A stretch of 38,027 nt of DNA, taken from assembly GCF_000003605.2 (NCBI RefSeq), contig NW_003107100.1, forward strand, positions 293,256 to 331,282, in the 5' to 3' direction. The notes below the pieces were generated by a model. It had not been told where the DNA came from. It searched no databases and saw only the letters and a list, made by a program, of their open reading frames with translations. A program made the position numbers and the translations under genes. Source of the DNA: Saccoglossus kowalevskii. Lineage: Eukaryota; Hemichordata; Enteropneusta; Harrimaniidae. This document shows positions 25,801-33,200 of the stretch, one piece after another. Position 1 is the stretch's first letter; the number at the start of each line of letters is the position of its first letter.

Positions 25801-26972
25801 TCACTGTATCACATTCGCGAACAAGGACCCCGGTCTGAAACCGAGTAAACTGGACAAGTTTTAAGTTTTAAATCGGATTACCGGATGTGAATATTACTCA
25901 TTTGATGTCGATAAAAATATATCAGTACAACTCAACTTTAAAGAATGCTTGTATATCTGTCAACACAGAGTCCAGTTACTGGGGACGCCATGTTAATGTG
26001 TAGTCAGTTGACTTATCGCAAGGTGAAGCCCAGCGTTTTTAAACAATAAGTATCGAGAACCATTGTCATTATGACAAAACCCTGTAAACACGGCCATTTA
26101 ATAATGACTTTTTGTATTACGAATTATATTGATTTATTTTCTCATAAACATTTAATTGTATATTTCAATTCGAATACGTTTGTGACGCTGTTTTTTTAAA
26201 ATAGGTACAGTGTCCGTTTCACAATGGCGTGTGACGATCGATTAGCTTGGCACAAGGTGTGCAAAACCGTTAACATCATAACAAAGCTGTATACAAGCAA
26301 TGGCGTAATACTACTAACAACAAATTTTAATATATTTTCACCTACCAATTCATCCAGCGACATGAGATCAAAGTTCTTCTTCTGCACACATATTTCCGAT
26401 TTCGGACCACCCGAAATTTCGGCGTCGATTTCGGCCTCCATCTGAATAATCGTCGGAGACTCCATGCCGAACTTTGCCCCGCGCCGGGCAACTTCAAGCA
26501 AGCACAACACAAAACTTTTCTCGTTTTTCCGTAAAACTAAATCGTCGGTCTCGAATAACAACACGTCCTTTACACCAAGAGAATGTCGACACCATGTTAT
26601 AAAATTGCTGATATTATCCCTAGCCATGAACGTTCCGGGGGGCGCTAACGGCTTGTACCTTATTTCCGTCTCCGGGATTTGTAACCCATTCCTCGCCGCT
26701 AACTCGGCGAACTGTCTCCGGTACTCGACGGCAGCTTTGTGCACATTATTCGCGTGTTGACAGAGAACGATACCGGACTCCAGTTTCTCTAGAAAGGTCT
26801 CGACGGTAAGGTCCAAGTTATACATATCGTTAAACCACTCTGCCAAGTCTTCTTTCATAGCGTAGATATAGTCCACATTAGATTTAAAGCCGCGTATCGG
26901 CGTGGCTTCCCACTTCGTATTGAACTTCACGCTGTACGGATCAACGATCTCCTCTGTATCCGGGTCCGCCAT
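2117..26972 (-). CDS. GAS2L: GAS2-like actin-microtubule linker, five coding exons, 1219 aa
   Basis: Join of minus-strand exons 26972-26346, 9165-9058, 8748-8658, 5198-5114 and 4865-2117. The total is 3660 nt including a TGA stop, with every junction in phase. The order is CH domain (about residues 36-165), GAR/GAS2 domain (210-275), short linker (276-304), then a long low-complexity Arg/Ser/Pro tail (305-1219). In this family the CH domain binds actin, GAR binds the microtubule lattice, and the tail recruits EB1-type plus-end proteins, so the product should crosslink the two filament systems in the cytoplasm. The CH-GAR-long-tail layout resembles GAS2L1/2 and Drosophila pickled eggs more than the short GAS2. 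The ATG at 26972 sits in a strong context (A at -3, G at +4). Exons and domains are read directly from the sequence; the cellular role is family knowledge. Which vertebrate paralogue is closest cannot be decided here. Confidence 0.93.
4866..5113 (-). other. GAS2L intron 4, GC-AG type
   Basis: 248 nt. It starts GCAAGT after an exonic AG and ends with a pyrimidine-rich ...tctctcaacag. Reading phase on both sides fixes these boundaries. Confidence 0.82.
5114..5198 (-). CDS. GAS2L: GAS2L coding exon 4: linker after GAR, ends at a GC donor
   Basis: 85 nt that complete a Gly codon, then encode 27 residues (HKAARLHDN, then an Arg/Ser/Pro stretch ending SSRQP) and two bases of an Arg codon. The acceptor is ttattcatag. 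The only donor that preserves the downstream frame is AG|GCAAGT, a GC-AG intron matching the usual GC-donor consensus. The nearby GT (CAA|GTAATT) would leave phase 0 and shift the 915-codon tail out of frame. The residues fit the basic, phosphorylatable linker that follows GAR in GAS2L proteins. Confidence 0.85.
5199..8657 (-). other. GAS2L intron 3
   Basis: 3459 nt, GT-AG (GTATGT ... ttcatag). It is AT-rich, with short chance open frames only. It holds a (TTAA)n stretch near 6784 and a 9-bp inverted pair at 5967-6004. I see no coding exon or structured RNA in it. Confidence 0.8.
5967..6004. repeat. Short inverted pair AGGTCACTT / AAGTGACCT
   Basis: Perfect 9-bp arms at 5967-5975 and 5996-6004 are separated by 20 nt. 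The outer six bases are AGGTCA half-sites facing each other. It could be a chance hairpin or a nuclear-receptor-like pair, but the 26-nt half-site spacing is far larger than known receptor sites use. Confidence 0.3.
8658..8748 (-). CDS. GAS2L: GAS2L coding exon 3: second half of GAR domain
   Basis: 91 nt encoding residues 246-275 plus the first base of codon 276. It contains the GAR signature [13 protein letters not shown] followed by LDKHDPCRC, whose cysteines C272 and C274 complete the CxC...CxC set. The acceptor is tttattttcag and the donor CAG|GTATGT. It ends in phase 1, matching the phase-1 start of the exon at 5114-5198. Its translation is near-identical in pattern to GAS2L proteins across animals, so the assignment is very secure. 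Confidence 0.96.
8749..9057 (-). other. GAS2L intron 2
   Basis: 309 nt, GT-AG (GTGAGT ... tttattttcag), phase 0, splitting the GAR domain. Nothing else is recognisable in it. Confidence 0.88.
9058..9165 (-). CDS. GAS2L: GAS2L coding exon 2: first half of GAR domain
   Basis: 36 codons, residues 210-245, beginning [14 protein letters not shown] and including [16 protein letters not shown]. This is the characteristic start of the GAS2-related (GAR) domain. Two of its cysteines (C217 and C219) belong to the metal-binding cysteine set seen in GAR structures. The acceptor is preceded by an AT/pyrimidine tract ending ctccag, and the donor is AGG|GTGAGT. Phase 0 on both sides joins cleanly to the CH exon and to the exon at 8658-8748. 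It is too short to be found by open-frame length and was recognised from the protein motif. Confidence 0.95.
10081..10263. mobile_element. TA-flanked MITE with 24-bp terminal inverted repeats
   Basis: The left end (10081-10104) begins CTGTAGAATACTTTATTTTC. The right end (10240-10263) is its reverse complement with one mismatch. Both ends abut TA (10079-10080 and 10264-10265), the target duplication of Tc1/mariner-type transposons. The 183-bp interior has no coding potential and repeats TTTATTTTCACTG-like words. I infer a non-autonomous element mobilised by a Tc1/mariner-like transposase; the family name is unknown to me. Confidence 0.85.
14750..14768. repeat. (GACA)n microsatellite
   Basis: About five GACA units in tandem within intron 1. 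Confidence 0.8.
15824..15845. repeat. (TGAA)n microsatellite
   Basis: About five tandem TGAA units within intron 1. Confidence 0.8.
18526..18684. mobile_element. Palindromic repeat element, copy 1
   Basis: The left arm (18526-18556, containing GTCGTCACCTGCGCATGCG) and right arm (18655-18684, whose reverse complement reads GTCGTCGCCTGCGCACGCG) form an imperfect inverted repeat around about 100 nt. The arms contain NRF1-like TGCGCATGCGC cores. Its right half is homologous, in opposite orientation, to the element at 19006-19200. It is probably a MITE-like repeat; I could not define a target-site duplication. Confidence 0.65.
19006..19200. mobile_element. Palindromic repeat element, copy 2 (reversed)
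   Basis: The left arm GGTCTTCACCTGCACATGC (from 19007) pairs with the right arm at 19163-19193 (GCGCATGCGCAGGTGAAGAC). The reverse complement of 19105-19162 matches 18598-18655: both read CATGAGC, then TTTGCGTTTT, then GGACTCAATT. The right arm holds a perfect 14-bp palindrome CTGCGCATGCGCAG (19167-19180), equal to the NRF1 consensus with flanks. Confidence 0.65.
23348..23455 (+). CDS. Possible 3-prime terminal exon of an unrecognised plus-strand gene
   Basis: A strong acceptor (a long pyrimidine tract, ctctttttcctgttacag, at 23330-23347) is followed by 35 codons and a TGA. The residues are Asp/Ser/Pro-rich, including [20 protein letters not shown]. They look protein-like and more GC-rich than the surroundings. 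An AATAAA lies at about 23794. I could not find upstream plus-strand exons or recognise the family, so this may be chance. It would be nested in, and opposite to, GAS2L intron 1. Confidence 0.25.
   Translation, partial: HFLSTNPDSTDEDSSNPATPMSVHGVFNEQCVHLE
23898..23946. repeat. Perfect 10-bp inverted repeat GTTGGTACAG / CTGTACCAAC
   Basis: The arms at 23898-23907 and 23937-23946 are separated by 29 nt. It may be a hairpin or the core of a small decayed repeat. No gene is associated with it. Confidence 0.4.
24844..24883. repeat. Inverted repeat AATCACACT / AGTGTGATT
   Basis: Perfect 9-bp arms at 24844-24852 and 24875-24883 flank a 22-nt GC-richer loop. A further partial copy (GTGTGATGAGC) lies just upstream, so alternative stems are possible. 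Confidence 0.4.
26346..26972 (-). CDS. GAS2L: GAS2L coding exon 1: CH domain
   Basis: 209 codons from MADPDTEE to SLDEL. A single type-3-like calponin-homology domain covers about residues 36-165, with the recognisable [36 protein letters not shown] and [10 protein letters not shown] segments. This is the actin-binding module of GAS2 family members. The donor TTG|GTAGGT ends the exon in phase 0, and the next exon begins in phase 0. The frame stays open for 49 more codons into the intron, but that stretch is hydrophobic and unlike the family. The start has a good Kozak context, and no closer upstream in-frame ATG is needed. Base use is more GC- and CpG-rich than the flanking intron. Confidence 0.95.
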
Positions 26973-28591
26973 GGTGCTAGCAGCGACTACGATTAAGAAA
27001 TCAGAGTTGATTTGAAGGACATCAAAGTACGATGTTGTCTTTCGTTCGCTTGCACTGTACGCCGTATCACGTCATTTGGGATACCTAACTCCGAATCTAC
27101 CCCCGTTCGTGTACTCAGGTAGCGGCTGTAATAGTATGTGTACTCTTGGATCACGTGACCGGAGACTGGGGAATCTCTGTGAGTAACAGGGTATTCAAGT
27201 CATGTGACGTACGCGTTTTGCATACCAATAGTAACCCGTACAAGATTTTAATTGAGCTTTTGGGCTATAAATATACTTTATATTATTATTTTATTTTATC
27301 TAAAAAAATCGAATAACATAATATGAAATATACTTTGCTGTTTTTTCAAATGCAGGAGATATATTTAGGTGCATCGTGTGGGCTGATATCCGGCAGGGTC
27401 ATGAATTCTCTTCCTGGACACCCACGGATATGTGGGGGCGCTACACAACACACCAAGTTTGTTAAGCTAGACGTGATGTGGAGTGAATCAATGTACATCT
27501 GTATATTAAAATTCCACGGAGGATGATCAGATGACAATGCATTTCACATTAATATTTGTGGCTACCGTCACCACAATATCGCGTTACCATCAAATGCGCC
27601 ATCACACAGGCAACATATGATTTATTTACAAATAAAATACTCCATATCCCATGGAAGCATCGCGCGTACATGTCATATGGAACCGATATCGAACACAACC
27701 GTGTGGCGAGTGAGCTGCAACTATTTTTTCAACATTGGATTTTTTTTTCTGATTTGAAAAAAAAAAAGAAGCACACAATGTTTTAATCTCAAAGCTCGCT
27801 TTTAATGATACACACTTCGTATTTGTCCATTCATTACCGGATATGGATGATTACCATTCTAGTCTATGATGAGGTCAGTGGTTAATACAGGAGGTTAAGG
27901 AGAAGGAATGTGTCAGATTATTGAACTTTGAACTAAAAGAGAACGCAGTAATTTAGTATTTTGCACGAAGTCAAACAAAAAAAGTGTTTTTTTGTAAGGC
28001 ATTATATTTTTGAATTTTTTTTTGTACATCATATAACTTCTAGTTAGTAGATATCATGTGACGTGTTGTAATTCGTTACATTCTAACTAGACTCACTTGA
28101 GACAAATTATGTATGCGTCACACAATGTATCCCGCCCTCACGCGGTTACTATATGCAATGTCAGTTTGAACGACTTTATCGCGATATCTCAAAAACTGTT
28201 TTTTGAATAATTAAGGTATGCCTTCGACGTGGCTTGATCCATGTGCATCCATGTGCGACATCACATTATTCTTTTTATTTTCAAAACGTACAATTGATGC
28301 CATGCTTGCATAGTAGTGTATCACAGAGTAACAAAGCTTTGGATTTGAATTTTAGCGAAAACACCGTGTCCCGGATTCGAAAGTGCGTATCTGCACATAC
28401 AGTGAGCGCTCAACTGGATCAACTTTTCCATTATTGCCAGGATACATTATTTGATTTAAAACAAAATACTAGATACTATAAATCGCCATTTTCATCTTTT
28501 TCGTCTCTACATGCAAATTAGTTCCACCTCTAGTATTCACAATGTCGTCTATGGAGAGACCTGTATATTTCTCAACATGTGGTTCTCAATC
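26973..28591. promoter_or_regulatory. Spacer upstream of GAS2L; promoter region likely
   Basis: About 1.6 kb. The first 250 nt next to the GAS2L start are relatively GC/CpG-rich and contain a CACGTG E-box (about 27152-27157, in tcacgtgacc). They are the most likely site of the GAS2L 5-prime UTR and core promoter, but no TATA box is evident on the minus strand. The rest is AT-rich with homopolymer runs and no supportable gene. Confidence 0.4.
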
Positions 28592-29303
28592 TGTCATTGC
28601 AACTTATCTTTACATCCACCACCATCGCTCCTTCTTTATGCCACGACTGTCATGGCAACATATCTTTACAATCACCACCACCATCGCTCCTTCTCCATGC
28701 CACGACTGTCATGGCAACTTATCGTTACAACCACCACCACCATCGCTCTTCCTCCATGCCATAGCAGTCACGGCAACTTATCTTGACAACAACAATAACC
28801 ATCACCACCACCACCACTCCTTCTCCATGTCATGTACGTTACGGCAACTTATCTTCATAACCACCACCATCGTCTCTTCTCCACGCCATGACAGCCACGG
28901 AAACTTAGCTTTACAACCACCACAATCGCTCCTTCCCTATGCCATGACTGTCACGGCAACTCATCTTCACAACCACTACCATCGCTCCTTCTCCATGCCA
29001 CGACTATCGTGGCAACTTATCTTTACAACCACCACCATCATTGCTCCTCCTTTATGCCACGACTGTCACGGCAAACTATCTTTACAACCACCACCATCGC
29101 TCCTTCTCCATGCCATGGTTGTCATGGCAAACTATCTTCACAACCACGACCATCATCGCTCCTTCTCAATGCCACGACTGTCACGGCAAACTATCTTTAC
29201 AACCACCACTATCGCTCCTTCTCCATGCCATGGTTGTCACAGCAAACTATCTTTACAACCACCACCACCACCATTGCTCCTTCTCAATGCCACGACAGTT
29301 GCA
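28592..29303. repeat. Degenerate minisatellite, about 12 units of 53-73 bp
   Basis: Units share CCACCACCATCGCTCC, TTCTCCATGCCACGACTGTC and GGCAACTTATCTTTACAAC. Copies of the GCTCCTTCTCCATGCC core start near 28627, 28684, 28745, 28817, 28871, 28927, 28983, 29043, 29098, 29158, 29213 and 29275. The length varies mostly through the embedded CCA/ACC triplet run. The unit has few stop codons in any plus frame, so long open frames arise in all three. I therefore treat this as non-coding. Confidence 0.9.
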
Positions 29304-29520
29304 GGCGTACACGCGTGGTTTACCAAGCTCAACATTTTATCGGAACATTGACGACATAGAATTATTTTAATACCATAATTTAATTTAACTTTTAATTTAG
29401 GTCAGAAATGGTGTTACTCGAGGCAAATTGTCTTTGGGGACATAGTTAAGGCAATACATTGACGATATTAATTTCATAATAGCCAACAGGTGTTGTGCTG
29501 GCAACATAAACATTGTTTTA

Positions 29521-29534
29521 TATGTATATATACC
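29521..29534 (+). promoter_or_regulatory. TATA-like stretch upstream of the 29597 gene
   Basis: tatgtatatatacc lies about 65-75 nt before the proposed ATG, at a suitable distance for a TATA-driven start with a 5-prime UTR of about 35-45 nt. The same stretch also reads as a possible acceptor (taccag), so an upstream non-coding exon cannot be excluded. Confidence 0.35.
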
Positions 29535-29596
29535 AGCGTACTGCCTCATAAAGTTACAACGAACGTGTGACGGCGGTTAGCTCTTTGAGTACAACA

Positions 29597-31281
29597 ATGG
29601 CGAATAACTCCGACACGTTCGCTGCTATCGAGATTATTCCGCAGAACGCCAACGTTTTCGAATCCTATCCGTACTTGATAATCCACGATATCGACTCCAA
29701 CATTGAAGTTCCGTACATTATACCGTCTGTGCCGTTCATACAGCTAAACCTGGCATTATGCTACGCCAGTTACCCGCAAGATATCGGTAAAGTGGGCGTC
29801 GTGTTCGTACGACAAGACGAGGCGGTCGTCAAACAAGCTAAAAACTTGGTATTTCCACAGTTGATACGGGTGTTACGAAGTACGGACATGGAGGTGAGAC
29901 AATATGACATTATTAATTCCGCCCAAATTGAATTATTATTTGACTATTTATTTTGTTTTTTCCATGGAAACTTAGTGGATACTAGGTTAATATAATTACC
30001 ACATATTCGATTCTACGATTGAAGCTTGTATCGACAACCCGACCCTATAACGCAAACATGCTCATTACATAATTTAATTTCGATGAAAGCACACGCTTGA
30101 ACGAAAACCCGATGTAGCGTTGGGACCTTTTATGTATACATACGGGTATTATTGTTTCAAAACGTGCGCAATTTTTGTATTCATAAGAATGCGAGTCTCA
30201 GCTCGAATTGCTACGCAAATGTTAGATGTTAAATTACCAATATATACACACGATGTCAAATTATATGTAATTATGTGAGTGATATGTCAATGTAGCTCAG
30301 AGACTTTGCCTCGTACGTCTACATCATGTTTTCGTGCATTACCACGTACGGTCTAATTGCTGACATGGTGTATGGCGTTTCGCGGCGGGGTTGGGAGGTG
30401 ATGAAGGGCGTCACTGTTATATATTAGTAACCTAATTTTTTAGCATATTTAAATAATTTTGTTTGATATTGCGTATTGGTAAAAACAACAGGGTATGATT
30501 TATCGTTAAATATAAACATTAATTTGACAGTAAACACTACCTGCACTACCTAATTACGTGCAAGTATTGACGCACGCGCACTGTTGTTTTTTGTGTGAAA
30601 TATTCAAAATTAGAATATATAGCGGGAGTTCAAATCTTGTGTGAACAATGTATTTTACTCGCGTTGTGTACATCGCGTGAGACCCATACTGAACTCGCCG
30701 AGACGTGATGGCCACCGCCATTTTAATATATAATCATTATATTACAGTACATGTACGATACAGACAAAGATGGTAAGTCGCTGGACACGCCTATGCGAGA
30801 CACTGAGATCCTGTTGTGGGAGTGGATCTACATCAAACAAGTCGTGGTCACAGAGGAAGTGAAAGATAAAGTATTGACAATGAAATCACAATATACAAAT
30901 ATTGCGCAGGAATACCACGAAGAGCGAACAACGCCGCAGCAAAAACAGGCGACCACACTCCCTGGAAGCAAGACGACGACATCATCGACCAAGGCGTCAC
31001 CGATCGAAAACCGCAAAGATCCAACGAACGCAGGGTTGTCGACGCCACCTGTAAGTCGGACGACCAATGTAGGCACAACGTCTTCACCGTTGGTAATTCG
31101 CGAAGACGAAGCTGACGGAAGAGCATCGCCGGAGGAGGAAGGTTTCTTTGATAGAATACTGCACACAATTCGCGACACCTTGCCCACGATAGGTCCCGAC
31201 AAAAAGGAAGGCACGGAAGAGCCGCCGCCACAACCACCGCCACCAACGGCAAACAAAGGATTTTTTTCATTCTCAAAATAA
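29597..31281 (+). CDS. Unrecognised two-exon gene, 276 aa
   Basis: Join of 29597-29893 and 30748-31281. Exon 1 is 99 codons from an ATG in strong context (acaacaATGG). The donor is GAG|GTGAGA and the acceptor ttacag|TAC, both phase 0. The joined protein has a folded-looking N-terminal half (about residues 1-155; hydrophobic beta-like segments such as SYPYLIIHDI and IGKVGVVFVRQD, then an aromatic LLWEWIYIKQ helix). This is followed by a Thr/Ser/Pro-rich disordered tail with polyPro, ending GFFSFSK. There is no signal peptide or membrane segment. I do not recognise the family and assign no function. It is transcribed away from GAS2L, 2.6 kb from its start. CpG content and splice agreement support a real gene. 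Confidence 0.8.
29894..30747 (+). other. Intron of the 276-aa gene
   Basis: 854 nt, GT-AG, phase 0. It is AT-rich, and I see nothing else in it. Confidence 0.8.
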
Positions 31282-31282
31282 A
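31277..31282 (+). terminator. AATAAA overlapping the stop codon
   Basis: The TAA stop (31279-31281) lies inside a canonical AATAAA poly(A) hexamer, followed by a T-rich stretch (ctttattgtatattttga). If it is used, the 3-prime UTR would be only about 15-30 nt. Confidence 0.5.
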
Positions 31283-31680
31283 CTTTATTGTATATTTTGA
31301 TATCTTTTCATCTCGGAAGGGAGAGAAATTATAAACGTTATTTATTAATATATTTAATTTATTAATATTTACAATATTAAAATGTAACTACATAGTCCCT
31401 ATTGTTATAGGCTTGATCGTTAAAAACAATTCAACTTCCTAATTTCATTAACTAAATTCAGTGCGCGGACTGCTCTTATGTATATGCTGCAAATTATAAC
31501 ATTTCTAAATTTTGTTAGAAAGTAATCAATTCTTTATCTTATATTATTTTGTTTTTTGAAAATAATAGTTGTTTCTCTTCTGCATGATTAAAGAAAAGAA
31601 GAATTGGTTAGAAATTCTTTACTGGAGTACATATCTGAGAAAAGACTGTGTTACGAAAACGTGAGAGCACAATGCGAATA
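31283..31680. other. AT-rich spacer
   Basis: Downstream of the 276-aa gene. Very AT-rich, no gene seen. Confidence 0.7.
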
Positions 31681-32002
31681 TCCTCGGGGCGGAGCTACGT
31701 CACAAGACGTTCCACGTTGCTACGACGCGCATCACTGTACATGCATTTCTATGGGCTCTGTGCGCGCTGCTGTGGAACGCCGGTCGAGCCGGTGAAAATC
31801 GAGAAAACAACACAAACTCAACTTTGAAGTAATCCTGAACAACCAAATTTATATATGTTACACACGTAGGGCTAATCTTGTTACACTGTTCAGAGGAGTC
31901 TCAACAATCATCCCAAAGTACCGTTTTCTGCGAGTTTTGGGCCTTTGTTTTCACCGCGAGGGTTGCCAGGCGGTGAAAATGCCCGGATATCCGCCCCGAG
32001 GA
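31681..32002. mobile_element. TA-flanked inverted-repeat element, 322 bp
   Basis: The termini TCCTCGGGGCGGA (31681-31693) and TCCGCCCCGAGGA (31990-32002) are perfect reverse complements flanked by TA on both sides (31679-31680 and 32003-32004). The interior is GC-richer than its surroundings and contains a strong internal hairpin at 31948-31979. It encodes no transposase. I infer a non-autonomous DNA transposon of a TA-targeting superfamily. Confidence 0.75.
31948..31979. repeat. Perfect 10-bp hairpin TTTTCACCGC / GCGGTGAAAA
   Basis: The stem arms at 31948-31957 and 31970-31979 enclose a 12-nt loop, within the right subterminal part of the element at 31681-32002. A second GGTGAAAATC-like word lies at about 31791. 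Confidence 0.75.
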
Positions 32003-32127
32003 TAGTTGTTAACGAAAACGAGGCGATGCCAAGATCTCATTAATATAGACTCTACGCGGTGTTTCACCCACCACTTCATTTTACTAGATGCGATGCTAGA
32101 AATATTCCATTCTATGTGTGGTTCTTT

Positions 32128-32373
32128 TCATCCCACACCGAGACATAAGGCTGCAATCAGGTTCTTCCATTCCTGTCTATCCTTGGCCACCATCTCTGCT
32201 CTACTCCAGGTCAGGTTCGCTTGGGCAAGTTCTGCGGAAATGGTTCTTCTACATGTGTTTTTAGCCTCCCTTTGCTGCCTGCTCTGCTCGAGCTGTCTTT
32301 TTGTTGAAAAAATTCCTTCTGTCTTTTTTAGCGGATTCCTTAACTTATTTGTTTTTATTTCGGTACAATTCAT
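32128..32373 (-). pseudogene. LINE ORF2 C-terminal fragment
   Basis: The minus-strand frame ends with CRRTISAELAQANLTW, AEMVAKDRQEWKNLIAALC and a TGA. This matches the conserved C-terminal end of many non-LTR retrotransposon polyproteins (pattern: TW..AE..A.DR..W..L..ALC). No reverse-transcriptase core precedes it, so it is a dead 3-prime remnant. The exact clade (RTE, CR1 or Jockey-like) cannot be decided from this piece. Confidence 0.75.
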
Positions 32374-32439
32374 TTAGCTGATCCTGAAGTCTCTGAGATT
32401 TGGTGTTAAGCAGTTTATTCTTAGAGGGGGGTTATTTTC

Positions 32440-32928
32440 GTTCAATATAATTGCAATATTTTTTTGTTCGTACAACGTAAATAGAAAAAATAAATTCCGT
32501 AATTCTGTAATCACAGGCTAGACGTACAACGTAATCAATCAAATATTTTTTTCGTATACTGTAAAAATGTGTCATTTTTCTCGGTACGTACAAGAATTTA
32601 CATCCAAATAAAAAAAGTCGTGAAGAATAATCCAGGAAAATTACATTTTCGAAACTGTAAAACGACTAGATAACACAATTCACTGCAAAATTGAATGTCA
32701 AGACGTAAAAGGCTCTCTAACCGAATGAAGAGCTTTACGAGGGTAATATGCGCATGAGTCTCTACACACAGCGCAGCAATGGCGGAGAATTCCGTAAAAT
32801 GTAAAATAATGTTTATTTTCTCTGTAAACTGTAAACATTCAATTTTCACTGTAAACTGTAAAAACGTCTTTTTTTCCTTGTAAATTGTAAAAAGCCCTTT
32901 TTATTTCCCGTGAAACTGTACCAGATAC
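32440..32928. repeat. Degenerate GTAAACTGTAAAA repeat tract
   Basis: AT-rich tract with recurrent words such as CTGTAAACTGTAAA (twice between 32820 and 32863), TTGTAAATTGTAAAAA and ATACTGTAAAAA. Its densest part has about 30-bp spacing with T-rich linkers. It lies between two pieces of one LINE, where the reverse-transcriptase core would be expected. Confidence 0.65.
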
Positions 32929-32929
32929 C

Positions 32930-33200
32930 CTCTTGCCCCCTCTTCTGAATTTCCTTCCTCTCATCAATGAGTTTCCTTGGATTTGCTGGTTTTGACACCA
33001 AGAACTTTTTTTCCAGTTTCAACGTAAATGTTCTTAATGTTATCCCATTTTGATTTTACATCTTGTAGATTAAAGTCTTCTAGGGTACTAAACCAATTTA
33101 ATAATTCCAGAATGAACTGATTCTTGACATCACCTGATTTCAGTTGGTGTATGTTAAGTCTTTGCCTAATCTGCTTACTAGCAATCTGCTTATTATAGAC
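32930..33200 (-). pseudogene. LINE ORF2 fragment, endonuclease-RT linker
   Basis: Minus-strand reading gives LNIHQLKSGDVKNQFILEL, then WFSTLEDFN, then KSKWDNIKNIYVETGKKVLG. This is the well-known linker between the endonuclease and reverse-transcriptase domains of non-LTR elements. A frameshift near 32965-32990 is needed to continue into PRKLIDERKEIQKRG. It is on the same strand as the fragment at 32128-32373 and upstream of it in reading direction, so the two are probably one element with its core lost. It is non-functional. Confidence 0.75.

Larger units (their letters stand above)
9166..26345 (-). other. GAS2L intron 1, 17.2 kb
   Basis: GT-AG intron of 17,180 nt (donor GTAGGT, acceptor tttactccag), phase 0, between the CH and GAR exons. 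Apart from the MITE at 10081-10263, the palindromic repeats near 18.5 and 19.1 kb, a few simple repeats and hairpins, and a weak candidate exon at 23348-23455, it is AT-rich sequence with short non-conserved open frames. A large first intron commonly carries transcriptional enhancers, but I cannot point to a specific one here. Confidence 0.85.

Noticed and set aside
26196-26345. Extension of the CH exon frame by 49 codons
   Set aside because: It is past a phase-compatible donor; the added residues are hydrophobic and unlike GAS2 proteins. At most it is an intron-retention product.
28542-29351. 269-codon plus-strand open frame with His/Thr/Ser-rich repeats
   Set aside because: It lies on the minisatellite. 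All three frames are open, and the repeat shifts frame, so it is a by-product of stop-poor repeat DNA.
29567-29596. Ten extra codons upstream of the 276-aa gene start
   Set aside because: They begin with GTG, not ATG; the ATG at 29597 has a strong initiation context.
30828-31276. Two 142-codon minus-strand frames
   Set aside because: Antisense shadows of exon 2 of the 276-aa gene, kept open by its Thr/Pro-rich composition.
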